The notes beneath the pieces were generated by a model. It searched no databases. It worked only from the letters and a program-made list of their open reading frames with translations, and was not told where the DNA came from. From Gigantopelta aegis (taxonomy: Eukaryota > Mollusca > Gastropoda > Neomphalida > Peltospiridae): a stretch of 64,000 nt of DNA. Made by a program: the position numbers and the translations under genes. The stretch is from positions 62,001 through 126,000 of the forward strand of contig NW_024533097.1 in the NCBI RefSeq assembly GCF_016097555.1, read 5' to 3'. Position 1 is the first letter of the stretch. Each line of letters begins with the position of its first letter. Shown here one piece after another: positions 49,149-64,000 of this stretch.

Positions 49149-52100
49149 ATTAAATGGTTTCATTGAAGTCTGTTATGATCTCTGACATTGTTGGACGTTC
49201 TCTACGATTCTCTTTCAAACATCGTTCAATAAGAGCTTAAACATTGGTCGTCGAATACTGTTAATATGAAGTTGTCTCTGAGCTACCACAGGAATACGAC
49301 AGATCATCATTTCAATCAAGACAACACCATAACTGTAAACATCCATGTGCAGGAGAATGGTCTTTGGTACACCAGCTTCTGGAGCAGAATAAACTGGATT
49401 ACCTGGATTGACTGTATGACCAATCATTGGTTGAAGATTAGCTGAACCATAGTCTGATACCTTGGCTTTCCATTTACCACTAATTGGCTGAAGAAGGACA
49501 TTAGCAGTGCTGACATCTCTATGTAGTATTGGGTCTGGTTTAAAGAGGTGGAGATAGTTGAGACCACAGGCTATATCTTGACTGATAGTCAGAACAGCAG
49601 GATAGGGTAGAGGACCAGTTTCTAGCTCTTTTCGAAGACTAGTTGGCATTAGTTCTGAGAGGATATAGGAGCACCACTCGAGTGGCTCCTATGAACTGAA
49701 GGAGATTGGGATGACGTACTCGAGCGGCAATCTCCATTTCTCTTGTAAAAACTGATATGTTTATATGGTGACAGGATAACTTCATGAAGACATTTGGCAG
49801 CCACTCTGAGGCCACGAAATTTAGCCACCTTGACTTCTCCCCACCTCCTTTCCCCAAGGACCTCCTCAGTCATCTCAATCTCATCCCTCTTTACTACCCA
49901 GTAAAACTTTTCTTGTAACTGTTGAACTTGTTGTTAGAAGAGTGTTATTAACTTGCTGTATTTGTTGAAGAGCAGAGGTTTGACTCTTGGAGTTGTTGAC
50001 GAAGATCTTGTTCAATGATGTCATGTTGTTGACGATAATCATCAAGTTCTCGGTGAAGATTATCACACTCTTGACATAGTACTCTTCTCTCTCTTGACTA
50101 TATTGTAGCTGTCGTTGAAGTAACCTTTCTCTATTTTCATACTCATGTTGAAGAGTAGCTTGAGTTTGTTTTTTCTTTGAAGTTCTATGCGTAATTGATG
50201 TAGTTTGACTTTCTTTTGTCTGAAGACCTTCTCGAAGAACTCTTTCTCTCTCTTGATTATCTTGTAGCTGTCGTTGAAGTAACTTTTTCTCTATTTTCAT
50301 GCTCATGTTGAAGAGTAGCTTGAGTTTTGTTTTTTTCTCTTGAAGTTCTATACCTAATTGATGTAGTTGCCTTTCTTTTGTCTGAAGATCCTCTCGAAGA
50401 ACTCTTTCTCTATCTTGATTATCCTGTAGCCTTAGCTGTCGTTGAAGTAACCTTTCTCTATTTTCATGCTCATGTTGAAGAGTAGCTTGAGTTTTGTTGT
50501 TGTTTCTCTTGAAGTTCTATACCTAATTGATGTAGTTGTCTTTCTTTTATCTGAAGGTCCTCTTGAAGGACTCTTTCTCTCTCTTGACTGTCTTGTAGCT
50601 CATGTTGAATTTTAGCTTGAGTTTTTGTTTCTTTGAAGTTCTTGATGTAGTTTGATGTAGTCTTAGTTGATCTGGTTGTATTTTCTTTGTCTGAAGGTCT
50701 TGACATAGTTGAAGTTGTTGTTGAAGAGCGGTATTAGCTTGACGTGTTTGGTGAAGAGCAGTGGTTGACTCTTGGAGCTGTCGACGAAGATCTCGTTTGA
50801 CATTGTCACATTGTTGACGGTAATCATCATGTTTCTCGCCGAAGGTCATCACACTCTTGACATAGTTATTTTTCTCTCTCTTTGACTATCCTGTAGCTGT
50901 TGTTGAAGTAATCTTTCTCTATTTTCTTGCTCATGATGAAGAGTAGCTTGAGTTTGTTGTTTTCTCTTGAAGTTCTGTACGAAGTTGATATAGTCGTAAT
51001 TGATTAGTTGTATTTCTTTTGTCTGAAGGTCCTCTTGAAGAACTTTTTCTCTCTTTGACCATCTTGTAGCTCATGTTGAAGTGTAGCTTGAGTTTGTTGT
51101 TTCTCTTGAAGTTCTTGACGTAGTTGATTTAGTTGTCTTTCTTTCTTTGAAGGTTCTCTTGAAGAACTCTTGTCATATCTATCTGCTGTTGTTTGGTATC
51201 TTGTAGCTCTTTGTTTGGTAACTTGAAGTTGTTGTGTTAAATGTTGTATTTCTGTATCTTTCTCTTGTGACTCTTGATAGAGTAAAGAAGAAGGGTCGGA
51301 AAACGTCTAAGAGTTTGGACAGCAAGTTGAGGTTTGCCAATGTCGTATAGGTAAGACCTCAAGAAGTTTGTGCAGACATTTCTTGTGGATGTCTTTTTGT
51401 TGTAGCTTAAGTTCGTATTCTTCAGTGGACATCAGGTTAGTGATTACATCTCCTAGAGACCACTGGTCATCATTGCATACTACAGTGAGAGTTATAGTAT
51501 TTTGAGACTAGTTTGTAATATAAAACAGTTAGTGTGTCAATACTCCTATATCATACTGTGATAATAATGATAATGTGTGGTGTGTGTACTATATAACAAA
51601 TATAGACACTACTATTACTAGTTCTATCACTGTAGTATCATTGAGTTTGTTAATAAATTTATATCCTCCAAATTGTATTACCCATACAGTGGTAGTGACA
51701 CATTACATACTGAGAGGGAGTGGGTGGCCATCTCTCATAGTCACTGACTCTGGTATATTGAGCTATAAGATGGAATATAGTGTACTATATGACATTATAA
51801 TAATGATGTTATGATATTACTACAAAACTAGTCATTATACATGTAACATCAGTGGATACATGTACTCCTAGTAACAGATTATAACTTTGTATGAACTGGT
51901 AGAGTTGACATGTTATACAATACTTTAAAACATGAACATAAGTACTTATGTACAGTCTTTAATAAACTGAATTATAACTATAAACAAATCAGATATATCA
52001 ATAGACTATACTATCATAAATGTTAACATACTATAGTGTCAGGACTACAGGTATAAAACCAGGTCATAAAAAACAATAACTATTATTGATCACATGATAA

Positions 52101-54223
52101 CTAGTAACTAACCTTTGTCCATGTCTTTGTATCAATGTTAAATAACCAGCCGTCAAGTGTCACTGATGTAGCACCCATTCCACTCACTATCATCACATGT
52201 AGGTCACTGATAATGGTGGTGCATGACCATATCTACTCTGAGGCCAATTCACTGATTTGTGAAGTGGTTCACTTATCTTCTCCCAGTGCTGGATAGATAA
52301 TACTCAAATTAACATATTATACAATTAACATAGCAGTAATTAATACTGTATACTGTACTGGGAAATGTTTAGGAAATTGTTCTTTTTATAGTAATTTAGT
52401 TATTATTTTTCATTCAATAAGACCTGGGACATCTATTTCAATATTGAACAACAACAGGGAAATTTACTATTTGAGGACATTATCTAATCAAGGACAGTAT
52501 TTAAAATATAATTGTGAATCATTAAAGTTTCTAGAGTTAAAAGTGATTCTGAACATTCTTGATAAACAATAGTTTTAAACTTTGTATATCAGTTAGTAAA
52601 TGATAGATCAACCATTGACAGAACTTTAAAACAATTATTACCTCTTAATTGTTTAAGGACTTTATCAAAATACAGTTAATTCATGACTGAATAAACATTT
52701 TTTAAAAAATAAAAATTATCTGTTTTTGCATTTTTCACTTAAAGACAAAACAACTTAATATTAATTAATAAAATATCTATATTATTATTATTATATATAT
52801 ATATATTAATATTAATATCAATTATGATGTAATTGACAAGAGTTTTAAGTAAATGTCATTTCTTGTGAACTTAATTGTTTAAGTAATCTTGCAAACTGTA
52901 GCTATTTTTTGACTGATAAATTTTTTTTGTAATGAAACTTTTTTGTGTTTGTTTGCTTTTAGACTGGGACAACTTTGCAATAGACAATTTTGCCAAGAAG
53001 CATTACAGAATTTATTCAAGGTAGCACCAATTTAACTGACATATATAGAAAAAAGGAGGCTTCTATTGGCTACTCCGCAAGAGTGGCATTTAATCAAGGA
53101 AATATGATATCACTTTAATTGACTAAAGGAATGTTTTAGTTATCAAATTCTTTAATCAACTTAGAGGCTATATTGACAATATAACCTCTAAGTTGATTAA
53201 AGAAATATTAACAAACAATGAATAACTTGTTTATTAATAAAAACAGTTCCTAATAATAATATAAAGACATTATATACTATAAATTTAGTTCATTCAATAA
53301 TATCAAACTTTAAACTTGATTACTCCACAATATTATACATTAACTAAAGTACTTTAACTTAATACATATTGTACTCACTACTGCAGTCTTTGTACACTGA
53401 GCAATATACACAGTGTTAATAGTACCATTAGGAGTATTACCACCAAACAGCAGAGCTCTGTTATTAGTAGTGATGTAAGAGTGAAGGAATAACAAGGAGG
53501 TGGACATTCTCCAGTGATTTCTGGTATTATCCACTGACCTGGAAATACAAATAGTTATAAAATTGTACTTGATGTATAATGTATTAATAACATGATATAT
53601 TGATCTTCTTACCACTGGATAACTGATAATAGTGGTGTTCATTAGTACGAATACATCACCACCCATTATTCCCTTATCACTATACTGAGCACCAGATTGT
53701 AGAGAGGTAGGATGTGGACCAATACCACCAACTACCAGCAGATATTCAGCTTTCTTGAATGTAAGAGATATCATCCCACAGCTTGACTTCATCATTGGAC
53801 CCATACTTGATTAGTTGGGAACAGTTCATTCCATGTAAGTGAATCTGTTATTAATGAGTTCAGACTATTGTGACGACACTTGTCATGACTACAACGTCCC
53901 CCAAAATAGTAGATCCTGTTACTGATAACAGTAGAAGCATAGCTATTGACACCCAGTGGAGGTTTCCCATTGGTAGGTCGTTGTTCCCATCTACCAGTTG
54001 GTAAGTGAAATACGTCAATAACAGAGGTCATCCTCCATTTGACTTCATTATCATGTACCTTAGGGAGACCATCTATATTACCACACCCACATGTAGAGGT
54101 TGTCACCCACTATATGTGGCAGTGACGGTTCCTCTTTGTAGGTATATAATAATCTGTGGAACATTACACACATTCATAACAATACATAGCTACTATTATC
54201 ATACCTGATATAGGTGTAGTCAT
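49149..54223 (-). CDS. kelch - coiled-coil - protein kinase fusion, copy C
   Basis: The best kept copy. ATG at 54221-54223 (MTTPIS), kelch exons at about 53600-54150, 53370-53540, 52110-52290 and 51630-51770. The long last exon runs from about 51480 to the stop at 49149. The kelch region reads IYYFGGRCSHDKC, LLVVGGIGPHPTSLQSG and RALLFGGNTPNGTINTVYI. The coiled coil is much longer than in copies A and B (about 49900-51440). The kinase has VAAKCLHEVILSPY, RHPNLLQFIGATR, SQDIACGLNYLHLF, HRDVSTANVLL, KVSDYGSANL, NPVYSAPEAG and VYSYGVVLIEMMICR. HRD Asp, Asn and the DYG Asp are all present, so catalysis is plausible. One-base shifts remain near the glycine loop and after APEAG. It is divergent with caspase C. 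Confidence 0.83.
49900..51440 (-). repeat. expanded coiled-coil repeats in kinase copy C
   Basis: A unit of about 160-170 nt (about 54 residues) recurs, with marker GTTGAAGTAAC at 50114, 50273 and 50441 and diverged copies further right. Each encodes REN(R)ERLLQRQLQ-, QERERVLREDLQ- and KERQLHQL-type heptads. The region is about 1.5 kb here against about 0.56 kb in copies A and B. Confidence 0.8.
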
Positions 54224-55028
54224 TTCTGAACGTAGTGGAGGTTACATATAATCTTTGATGTTGTTTCTTGTTACAGCAAACTATGCAAGAAATGTTAGAA
54301 ATGGACACGCCCTAACATAATGAATTAAGATTTGGAACGTTGCCAAGAATAGAAAAATCTTTATTCAAGTGATCTAATAGACCATTAGGTAGCCATTATT
54401 ATACATCATTATGATACCATTATTGTCAAGTTAGCACAAGTGATGTACAATGGTGTCCTGGTCCATAATAGTTATACAATGTCTTTGTTATAAAGACACC
54501 GCACAGCACTTATGTACTGATCTTTATCTCTTCACTTAAGCAGTTTGTCACTTATAGATGATCAATCTTTTGTTGATTCCAGTACATTGTTGAACATTAC
54601 CAGTACAACTATAAGACAATACAGTCTGGATGCACAAGGCAACATGGCCTGCTCCTTCACATATATAGAGAGAGTTCCTCCCTATGTGAAAGAGCTAGAC
54701 ATATATCCCTATATGCTAAATGATTGAAAACAGATGAAGAAGGATCCAAGAAACTAATAGAGTAGTCTGAGTTACTGCTTAAGACTATGAAAACATAGAA
54801 TATCTATTGTGAACATACATCATATACAATCATCAGGTAGGGAGGAAACTCAAGAAGAGGAAGTATATATAGTTACATATATGAAGAGTGGACACTAGTT
54901 ATCTTATCACTACTAATGTAATATAATACTTTACTATCAATGTAGGAGTGTACACCTGTCATAATTGGGTTAGAGTGGGTTGGTTTATCCACGTACTACA
55001 TATCAAGGTCAGTTTACTAGGATGAAAA
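54224..55028. promoter_or_regulatory. divergent promoter region, kinase C / caspase C
   Basis: An 800-bp head-to-head gap between two start codons. The last 100 bp is conserved with the equivalent position in units A and B. No extra gene is supported. A 60-codon open frame at 54545-54727 has no counterpart kept in frame in the other two units. Confidence 0.5.
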
Positions 55029-56472
55029 ATGGCTGATAAAAGATTAGGAAGAGATGCTAAGGCAGCTATTCGTGCTTATATTACTGATCTAGGGAAAGTT
55101 ATATCTCAAGCACTTGTGACGATAGTAGGTGCATGTGCAGAAAATAATTTAATTCCTACAGCCCTTTCAAACAACCTCACTGATTCCTTTAGTGGTCAAA
55201 CCACTGAACAAAGAACTGGAAAACTTATTCAATCTATCCAGTCATCTGTTGGAATTATTTCCAAATAATTTGGACACTTTTCTTTGTGTATTGATTGACA
55301 GTCAAGACAGTGAACTTACTCAAACAGTAGCAGCTAATATTGCTAGAAAATGTAAGTACATATCGTATTGTAACTGTCTAATTCATATGCTACTATTATA
55401 GATGGTCATGACCTACCTTCTTACAACAGTCTAATAGGTAATCATACTGATATAGGAGAAAGTGTCCCTACTACTACCACTGGAGGACGAGGTAAGTCTT
55501 CTTCCTGTATCTTACTATTGACATACTGTTTTCCATGTAGATGAAGGTGTTGTTTCTGGCGTAAAAAGAAAAAAAGAGGAAGAAAAAGATGAAAATGTAT
55601 GTCATATAATTTTTCTTAATTACATGTATATATTTCATAGACTGAAGCTGATTGTTTGTGGCCATTTAGTAAAAAAAGTCGTGTTGATGATAATGATCCT
55701 TTCTATTACTATCCTATGGAAGCTAAATCAGGACGTGGAATAGCTTTAATCATTAACAATGAATATTGGAATGATGATCCTGATGGTAAAAAAAACTCGC
55801 ACTGGATCAAAAGAAGATGCCGAAAAAATTGAAAATGACTTTTGAGGCTCTTTGTTATGATGTTTGTCCTTCTTCCTGATCAAGATTGTGAGGAGATGAA
55901 ACGTGCATTAACCAAGTTAGCAAAAGGAAGGATTTCTAAAGATCATGACAGCTTTATATGTTGTATATTATCTCATGGAGATACATCAGGTGTAGAAGGT
56001 GTTGATGGTGAACATATTCCAGTGGGTGACTTAGCCTCTTTAGTAAATGGTAACAATTGTTCCAAACTCCTTGGAAAACCCAAAATTTTCTTTATCCAAG
56101 CTTGTCGTGGTGAAAATATACCTGAACCACTTGAATTAGATAATACTTAAAGATGAGGACATTGCTACAGTGGATGGAGGAAAATACAAGTCATTGCCAC
56201 CAGAGGCTGATTTCTTTTTCAGCTTTAGTACTTGTCAAGATAATGTTGCTTCACGCTCAAAGGAAAAAGGCTCTGCTTATATTCAAGAGCTCTCTGCTGT
56301 CCTTAACAAGTATGCTTCAACTCTTAGCCTTTACGAGATGACAATGCTTGTACATGACAGAGTGTCTAAAGAGAAGCGTACAGTTCGTCGAAGTGGAAAG
56401 AATTACCCATTTCAACAAATACCTGAGATTATCAGTCGATTACGAGGCAAAGTATACTTCAAGAAAAACTGA
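55029..56472 (+). CDS. CARD-caspase, copy C (catalytic core present)
   Basis: A death-fold (CARD-like) domain is followed by a caspase domain, the layout of initiator or inflammatory caspases. Exon 1 begins MADKRLGRDAKAAIRAYITD and ends ANIARK before GTAAGT (55351). Two small exons (about 55401-55491 and 55541-55596) add a linker with a basic KRKK stretch. The long last exon carries p20 (SGRGIALIINNEYW, ISKDHDSFICCILSHGD, KPKIFFIQACRGE) and p10 (DFFFSFSTCQDNVASRSKEK, GSAYIQELSAVLNKY). The catalytic His (SHGD) and Cys (QACRG) are intact, as is Arg in p10. About five one-base shifts, most in A or T runs, break the frame (for example near 55257, 55797 and 55846). Given similar shifts in housekeeping genes, error is likely. 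Family members process proteins after Asp in apoptosis or innate immunity. Confidence 0.85.
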
Positions 56473-56564
56473 GAATTTTGTTTTACAATATATTTTTGAG
56501 TTGTTAGCAAAATTTGTTTAATTATTAAACATTTTATGCACACATTTATAATATTAAGGTTTTG
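56473..56564. terminator. tail-to-tail gap, caspase C / TRAPPC1
   Basis: Ninety-two bases separate the two stop codons. It is AT-rich and should hold the 3' UTRs and poly(A) signals of both genes; I see no clean AATAAA on the plus strand. Confidence 0.4.
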
Positions 56565-56992
56565 CTATTTACTATAAAAAGGTCGTAATTGTATGTAATT
56601 GTCCAATTCTTTAGTGAATAGTTCCGATTCAATCCATTCTCCAGGTTTGTATAATGGATTTTTAATCACCAAATCAACATAAAACTTTGCATAAATATGT
56701 TGTAATATATCACGGCAATCGCCAACTTTATTGCTAGTGTTTAAAATAAATTTAACTCCAGTAGGTGTCTCAAAGAAATGGAGTTTGTATTTATCAGTAG
56801 AATAAGAGAGAAAGCCATCTTTAGTACTGGTCGGGGAGAGACGTGAGATGAGTGACTTGAGGGATAGACCATGCCGTACATAAGTTTGCGTTCTTCTTCT
56901 TGAGATATACCTGTGTTCTTACATTTTGACCATTGTCTGTAGTAAAGACACGTACAGTTTCTATCAAAAATGTACAAATTGAAGACAGTCAT
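56565..56992 (-). CDS. TRAPPC1: TRAPP complex subunit 1 (Bet5 homologue)
   Basis: A longin-fold core subunit of the TRAPP vesicle-tethering complex, the exchange factor for Rab1/Ypt1 at ER-Golgi. Single exon. The N-terminus MTVFNLYIFDRNCTCLYYRQ is close to human MTVHNLYLFDRNGVCLHYSE, then EEERKLMYGMVY. After a one-base shift near 56860 the reading continues LKSLISRLSPTSTKDGFLSY, KLHFFETPTGVKFILNTS and DILQHIYAKFYVDLVIKNPL. It ends at a stop at 56565-56567. The length of about 142 residues fits the family (145 in human). The conserved tail after the shift argues that the shift is an error rather than decay. Confidence 0.95.
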
Positions 56993-57154
56993 TTTGTAAA
57001 GAAGGACACGCCCACCTTATAAAGTTTCATTCCCGATCCTCGTTTGGGGGTGAGACTGGCTCCAACGCATGTGCAATCTTGTAGGTAGACCACATGGTCT
57101 TAGTGAAGGCTAGTGAAGATCTGAAGTTTTGTATTTAATCCAAGCATTTGCAAG
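56993..57154. promoter_or_regulatory. bidirectional promoter region, TRAPPC1 / RPL5
   Basis: Only 162 bp separate the two divergent start codons, so both promoters and 5' UTRs must lie here. The stretch is richer in G and C than its surroundings (CCTCGTTTGGGGGTGAGACTGG near 57036) and lacks an obvious TATA box, as usual for housekeeping genes. I cannot place a TOP motif with confidence. Confidence 0.65.
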
Positions 57155-58848
<1,694 letters not shown>

Positions 58849-59490
58849 AACTTTGATGTTTGAAATAATAAATTTGAATATCAAATAAATGATTTACTGG
58901 GTAGTGGGTATTGTTAACCAAAGGATATGACTTAGGGCAAGAAATGCATGCAAGTGGCCTTAATTCAACTTGGTCTTCAGTTCTATAGAGACTACAACTA
59001 AAAATCACTATTTTCTACTGTTTCTTTTGTGTTGTAGAAACATTTTGATCTGGTTTTATGGCCAATATAGACAACAGGTTAATATGTTAAGTAGAATGAT
59101 TGTGTTCTGAAATGTTGTTAAAATGTGTAAAAAAAATTATAAAATTTCATTAATTTACATGTACCAATAAAAGATGCAGTATCATTTATAGCATTTTTAA
59201 AAATAATACAATATTTAAGAGCAGTAATATTAATATCACGTAGTAAGGACCTATATAGCTAACTTAATAAAAATTTCAAGTGATCTCATGATGTTGACCG
59301 ATTCTCAATTTTTGATTCATGTTTTTTTTAAATTTAAATAATATTAAAAATTAATAATAAGATTAATAGTATTGTTTTAGTTTGTTTAAATGTGACTAGT
59401 TTATTCTTGTCCTTTAAAAAGTAATTTAATTTAAAGGTTTTAGGATTTTCAATCTCAGTAAGCAAGTACTGTTAATGAGATTCATAGTGC
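58849..59490. other. intergenic downstream of RPL5
   Basis: AT-rich, with two AATAAA words just after the RPL5 stop (58867, 58884). Nothing else is recognised. Confidence 0.5.
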
Positions 59491-59936
59491 TGATCGACGC
59501 GCCCCACAAGAGCATGAAGAAAAAATCTGACGTACATATAAAAAAGAAACTGAAATAGTCATGAGTGCCAGTGTGTTGTGGGCCAGCGTTCTGCAATGCA
59601 TCAGACCTCTGAGATGGTTACCAGCATACTCTACGGAGTATCCGAAAGGCCGACTAGGATAGGGCTGGTAGTCTCCCTTTAAACGAGATGAGGCTGGTGT
59701 ATTTGTGGTTCCCGGTTCCTGAATGCGACATTCCCTAAGAGCTGGAATCCCGTACGGCTGGTTTTAAGTTAGGGCGACGCTCCAGCCAGGATTACCTCGC
59801 GAAGACGAGGGTTACCAAGCCAGGTGGCGGTCCCAGCTAGCAATAGCAGGGAATCCTGGAGCCTAAGTGGAAGCCTGAGTGGGTGAGCGAGTAGGAATCG
59901 TTTGGGCAACACACAAGGGTTTTTTTTTTTTTTTTT
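59490..59936 (+). other. GC-rich, hairpin-rich element ending in 17 T
   Basis: About 440 bp of clearly higher GC content than either flank, ending in an uninterrupted run of T at 59920-59936. It holds several perfect short hairpins: GGCTGG/CCAGCC (59756-59761 with 59782-59787), CCTCG/CGAGG (59795-59799 with 59806-59810), and TCCC-A-GCTA closed by a GNRA-type GCAA loop and TAGC-A-GGGA (59831-59852). No protein frame is evident. It could be a Pol III transcript or SINE in the plus orientation, since a T-run terminates Pol III, or part of another repeat. I do not see a convincing A/B box pair, and I do not recognise the RNA family. Confidence 0.5.
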
Positions 59937-60339
59937 AACATGTAACTAAAATATAATTACTATAATTATGTTAACCTCCTTCAATGCTTTATGTCTCACT
60001 GTTCAAACTAACTTGTATTTCAATATTCTATTTGTACTCAAAAAAGCTATTTCAATACTATGATATGAAATTATAATTATATTTTTATTTCAATACATGT
60101 ATGATATGGTTTACAAAACAAATGAAATAAACTGATTGTTATAATCAAAAAAAATATTCATAATGCATAGCATTTATATATATATAGGGTGATTTATAAT
60201 ATAATGGGTTTGTCCTCATTTATATATATATAATGATAGGGTTACAAAATTTAACCCTATAACAATGTACTTTACAATACAATAACACATTGATTTTATC
60301 ATACACAAAATTAAAAATTTACAAGCAATTAAGTTTACA
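59937..60339. other. intergenic, AT-rich
   Basis: Contains TATATATATA stretches near 60175-60230 and the presumed 3' UTR of the minus-strand XPR1 gene. Nothing else is seen. Confidence 0.5.
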
Positions 60340-63655
<3,316 letters not shown>

Positions 63656-63704
63656 CTAAATAAGAGAATAGGTTATATATCTCTATAGAGGATAATATGG
63701 GACA

Positions 63705-64000
63705 TTTTCCTTATTATAAAGCTGTCCTCAATATAGAAGTTGTATAATACACTAAAGTATTAGTATGAGACTAGAACAAGTGTCCTCAATATAGAGGTTG
63801 TATAATACACTAAAGTATTAGTATGGGACTAGAACAAGTGTCCTCAATATAGAGGTTGTATAATACACTAAAGTATTAGTATGGGACTAGAACAAGTGTC
63901 CTCAATATAGAGGTTGTATAATACACTAAAGTATTAGTATGGGACTAGAACAAGTGTCCTCAATATAGAGGTTGTATAATACACTAAAGTATTAGTATGG
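63705..64000 (-). repeat. 58-bp minisatellite in opposite orientation, five or more units
   Basis: The same unit as at 60770-61650 but reverse-complemented (GTATAATACACTAAAGTATT, then CAATATAGAGGTT). The units are almost identical to each other and continue past the right edge. It lies in the XPR1 intron upstream of the exon at 63496-63655. Confidence 0.95.

Noticed and set aside
59490-59936. 7SL (SRP) RNA or an Alu-like derivative, because of GGTCCCAGCTAG
   Set aside because: Only that short word matches; the Alu-domain start and the conserved SRP54-binding helix are not seen.

Overview
The window looks like nuclear DNA of a demosponge, most likely a haplosclerid of the Amphimedon type. The evidence is the AT-rich sequence, introns often near 50 bp with GT-AG ends, ordinary animal housekeeping genes (RPL5, TRAPPC1, METAP1, XPR1) and gene families expanded in sponges: TRIM-NHL proteins, beta-helix surface proteins, unusual kinases and CARD-caspases. 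The species cannot be fixed from the sequence alone. One caveat runs through everything: even deeply conserved genes (RPL5, TRAPPC1, XPR1, METAP1) carry isolated one-base shifts, mostly in homopolymers. Many 'broken' frames are therefore probably sequencing or assembly errors rather than pseudogenes, and the 5-29 kb part is noisiest.

Layout. 0.8-10.4 kb: three tandem minus-strand TRIM-NHL genes (RING, B-box, coiled coil, filamin, NHL). 12.5-29.4 kb: a family of minus-strand surface proteins with a short-repeat beta-helix ectodomain and a multi-TM C-terminus, with two recognisable genes and a scattered third copy, interrupted by a roughly 570-bp A-rich tract. 29.8-33.6 kb: a divergent SKP1-like gene and an unidentified multi-exon gene. 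34.0-36.9 kb: METAP1, with its zinc finger and complete metal-binding set.

37.2-56.5 kb: three tandem copies of a divergent gene pair. On the minus strand is a fusion gene with about six kelch repeats, a coiled coil and a TKL/TK-like kinase domain. On the plus strand, head to head with it, is a CARD-caspase. Only the third caspase keeps its catalytic core. The unit between copies 2 and 3 carries a stray 3' end of METAP1, and copy 1 holds a 1-kb hAT-like element whose empty site is visible in the other copies. This pair is the best candidate for an undescribed signalling module in the window. The link between the two proteins is inferred from co-duplication only.

56.5-64 kb: TRAPPC1 (minus) and RPL5 (plus) share a promoter region of at most about 160 bp. 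RPL5 intron 3 contains a well-formed C/D box snoRNA whose guide matches SNORD24 (U24). A GC-rich, hairpin-rich element ending in 17 T follows. The 3' part of the phosphate exporter XPR1 runs off the right edge; its introns carry a 58-bp minisatellite in two opposite orientations and a long (GA)n tract beside a splice donor.
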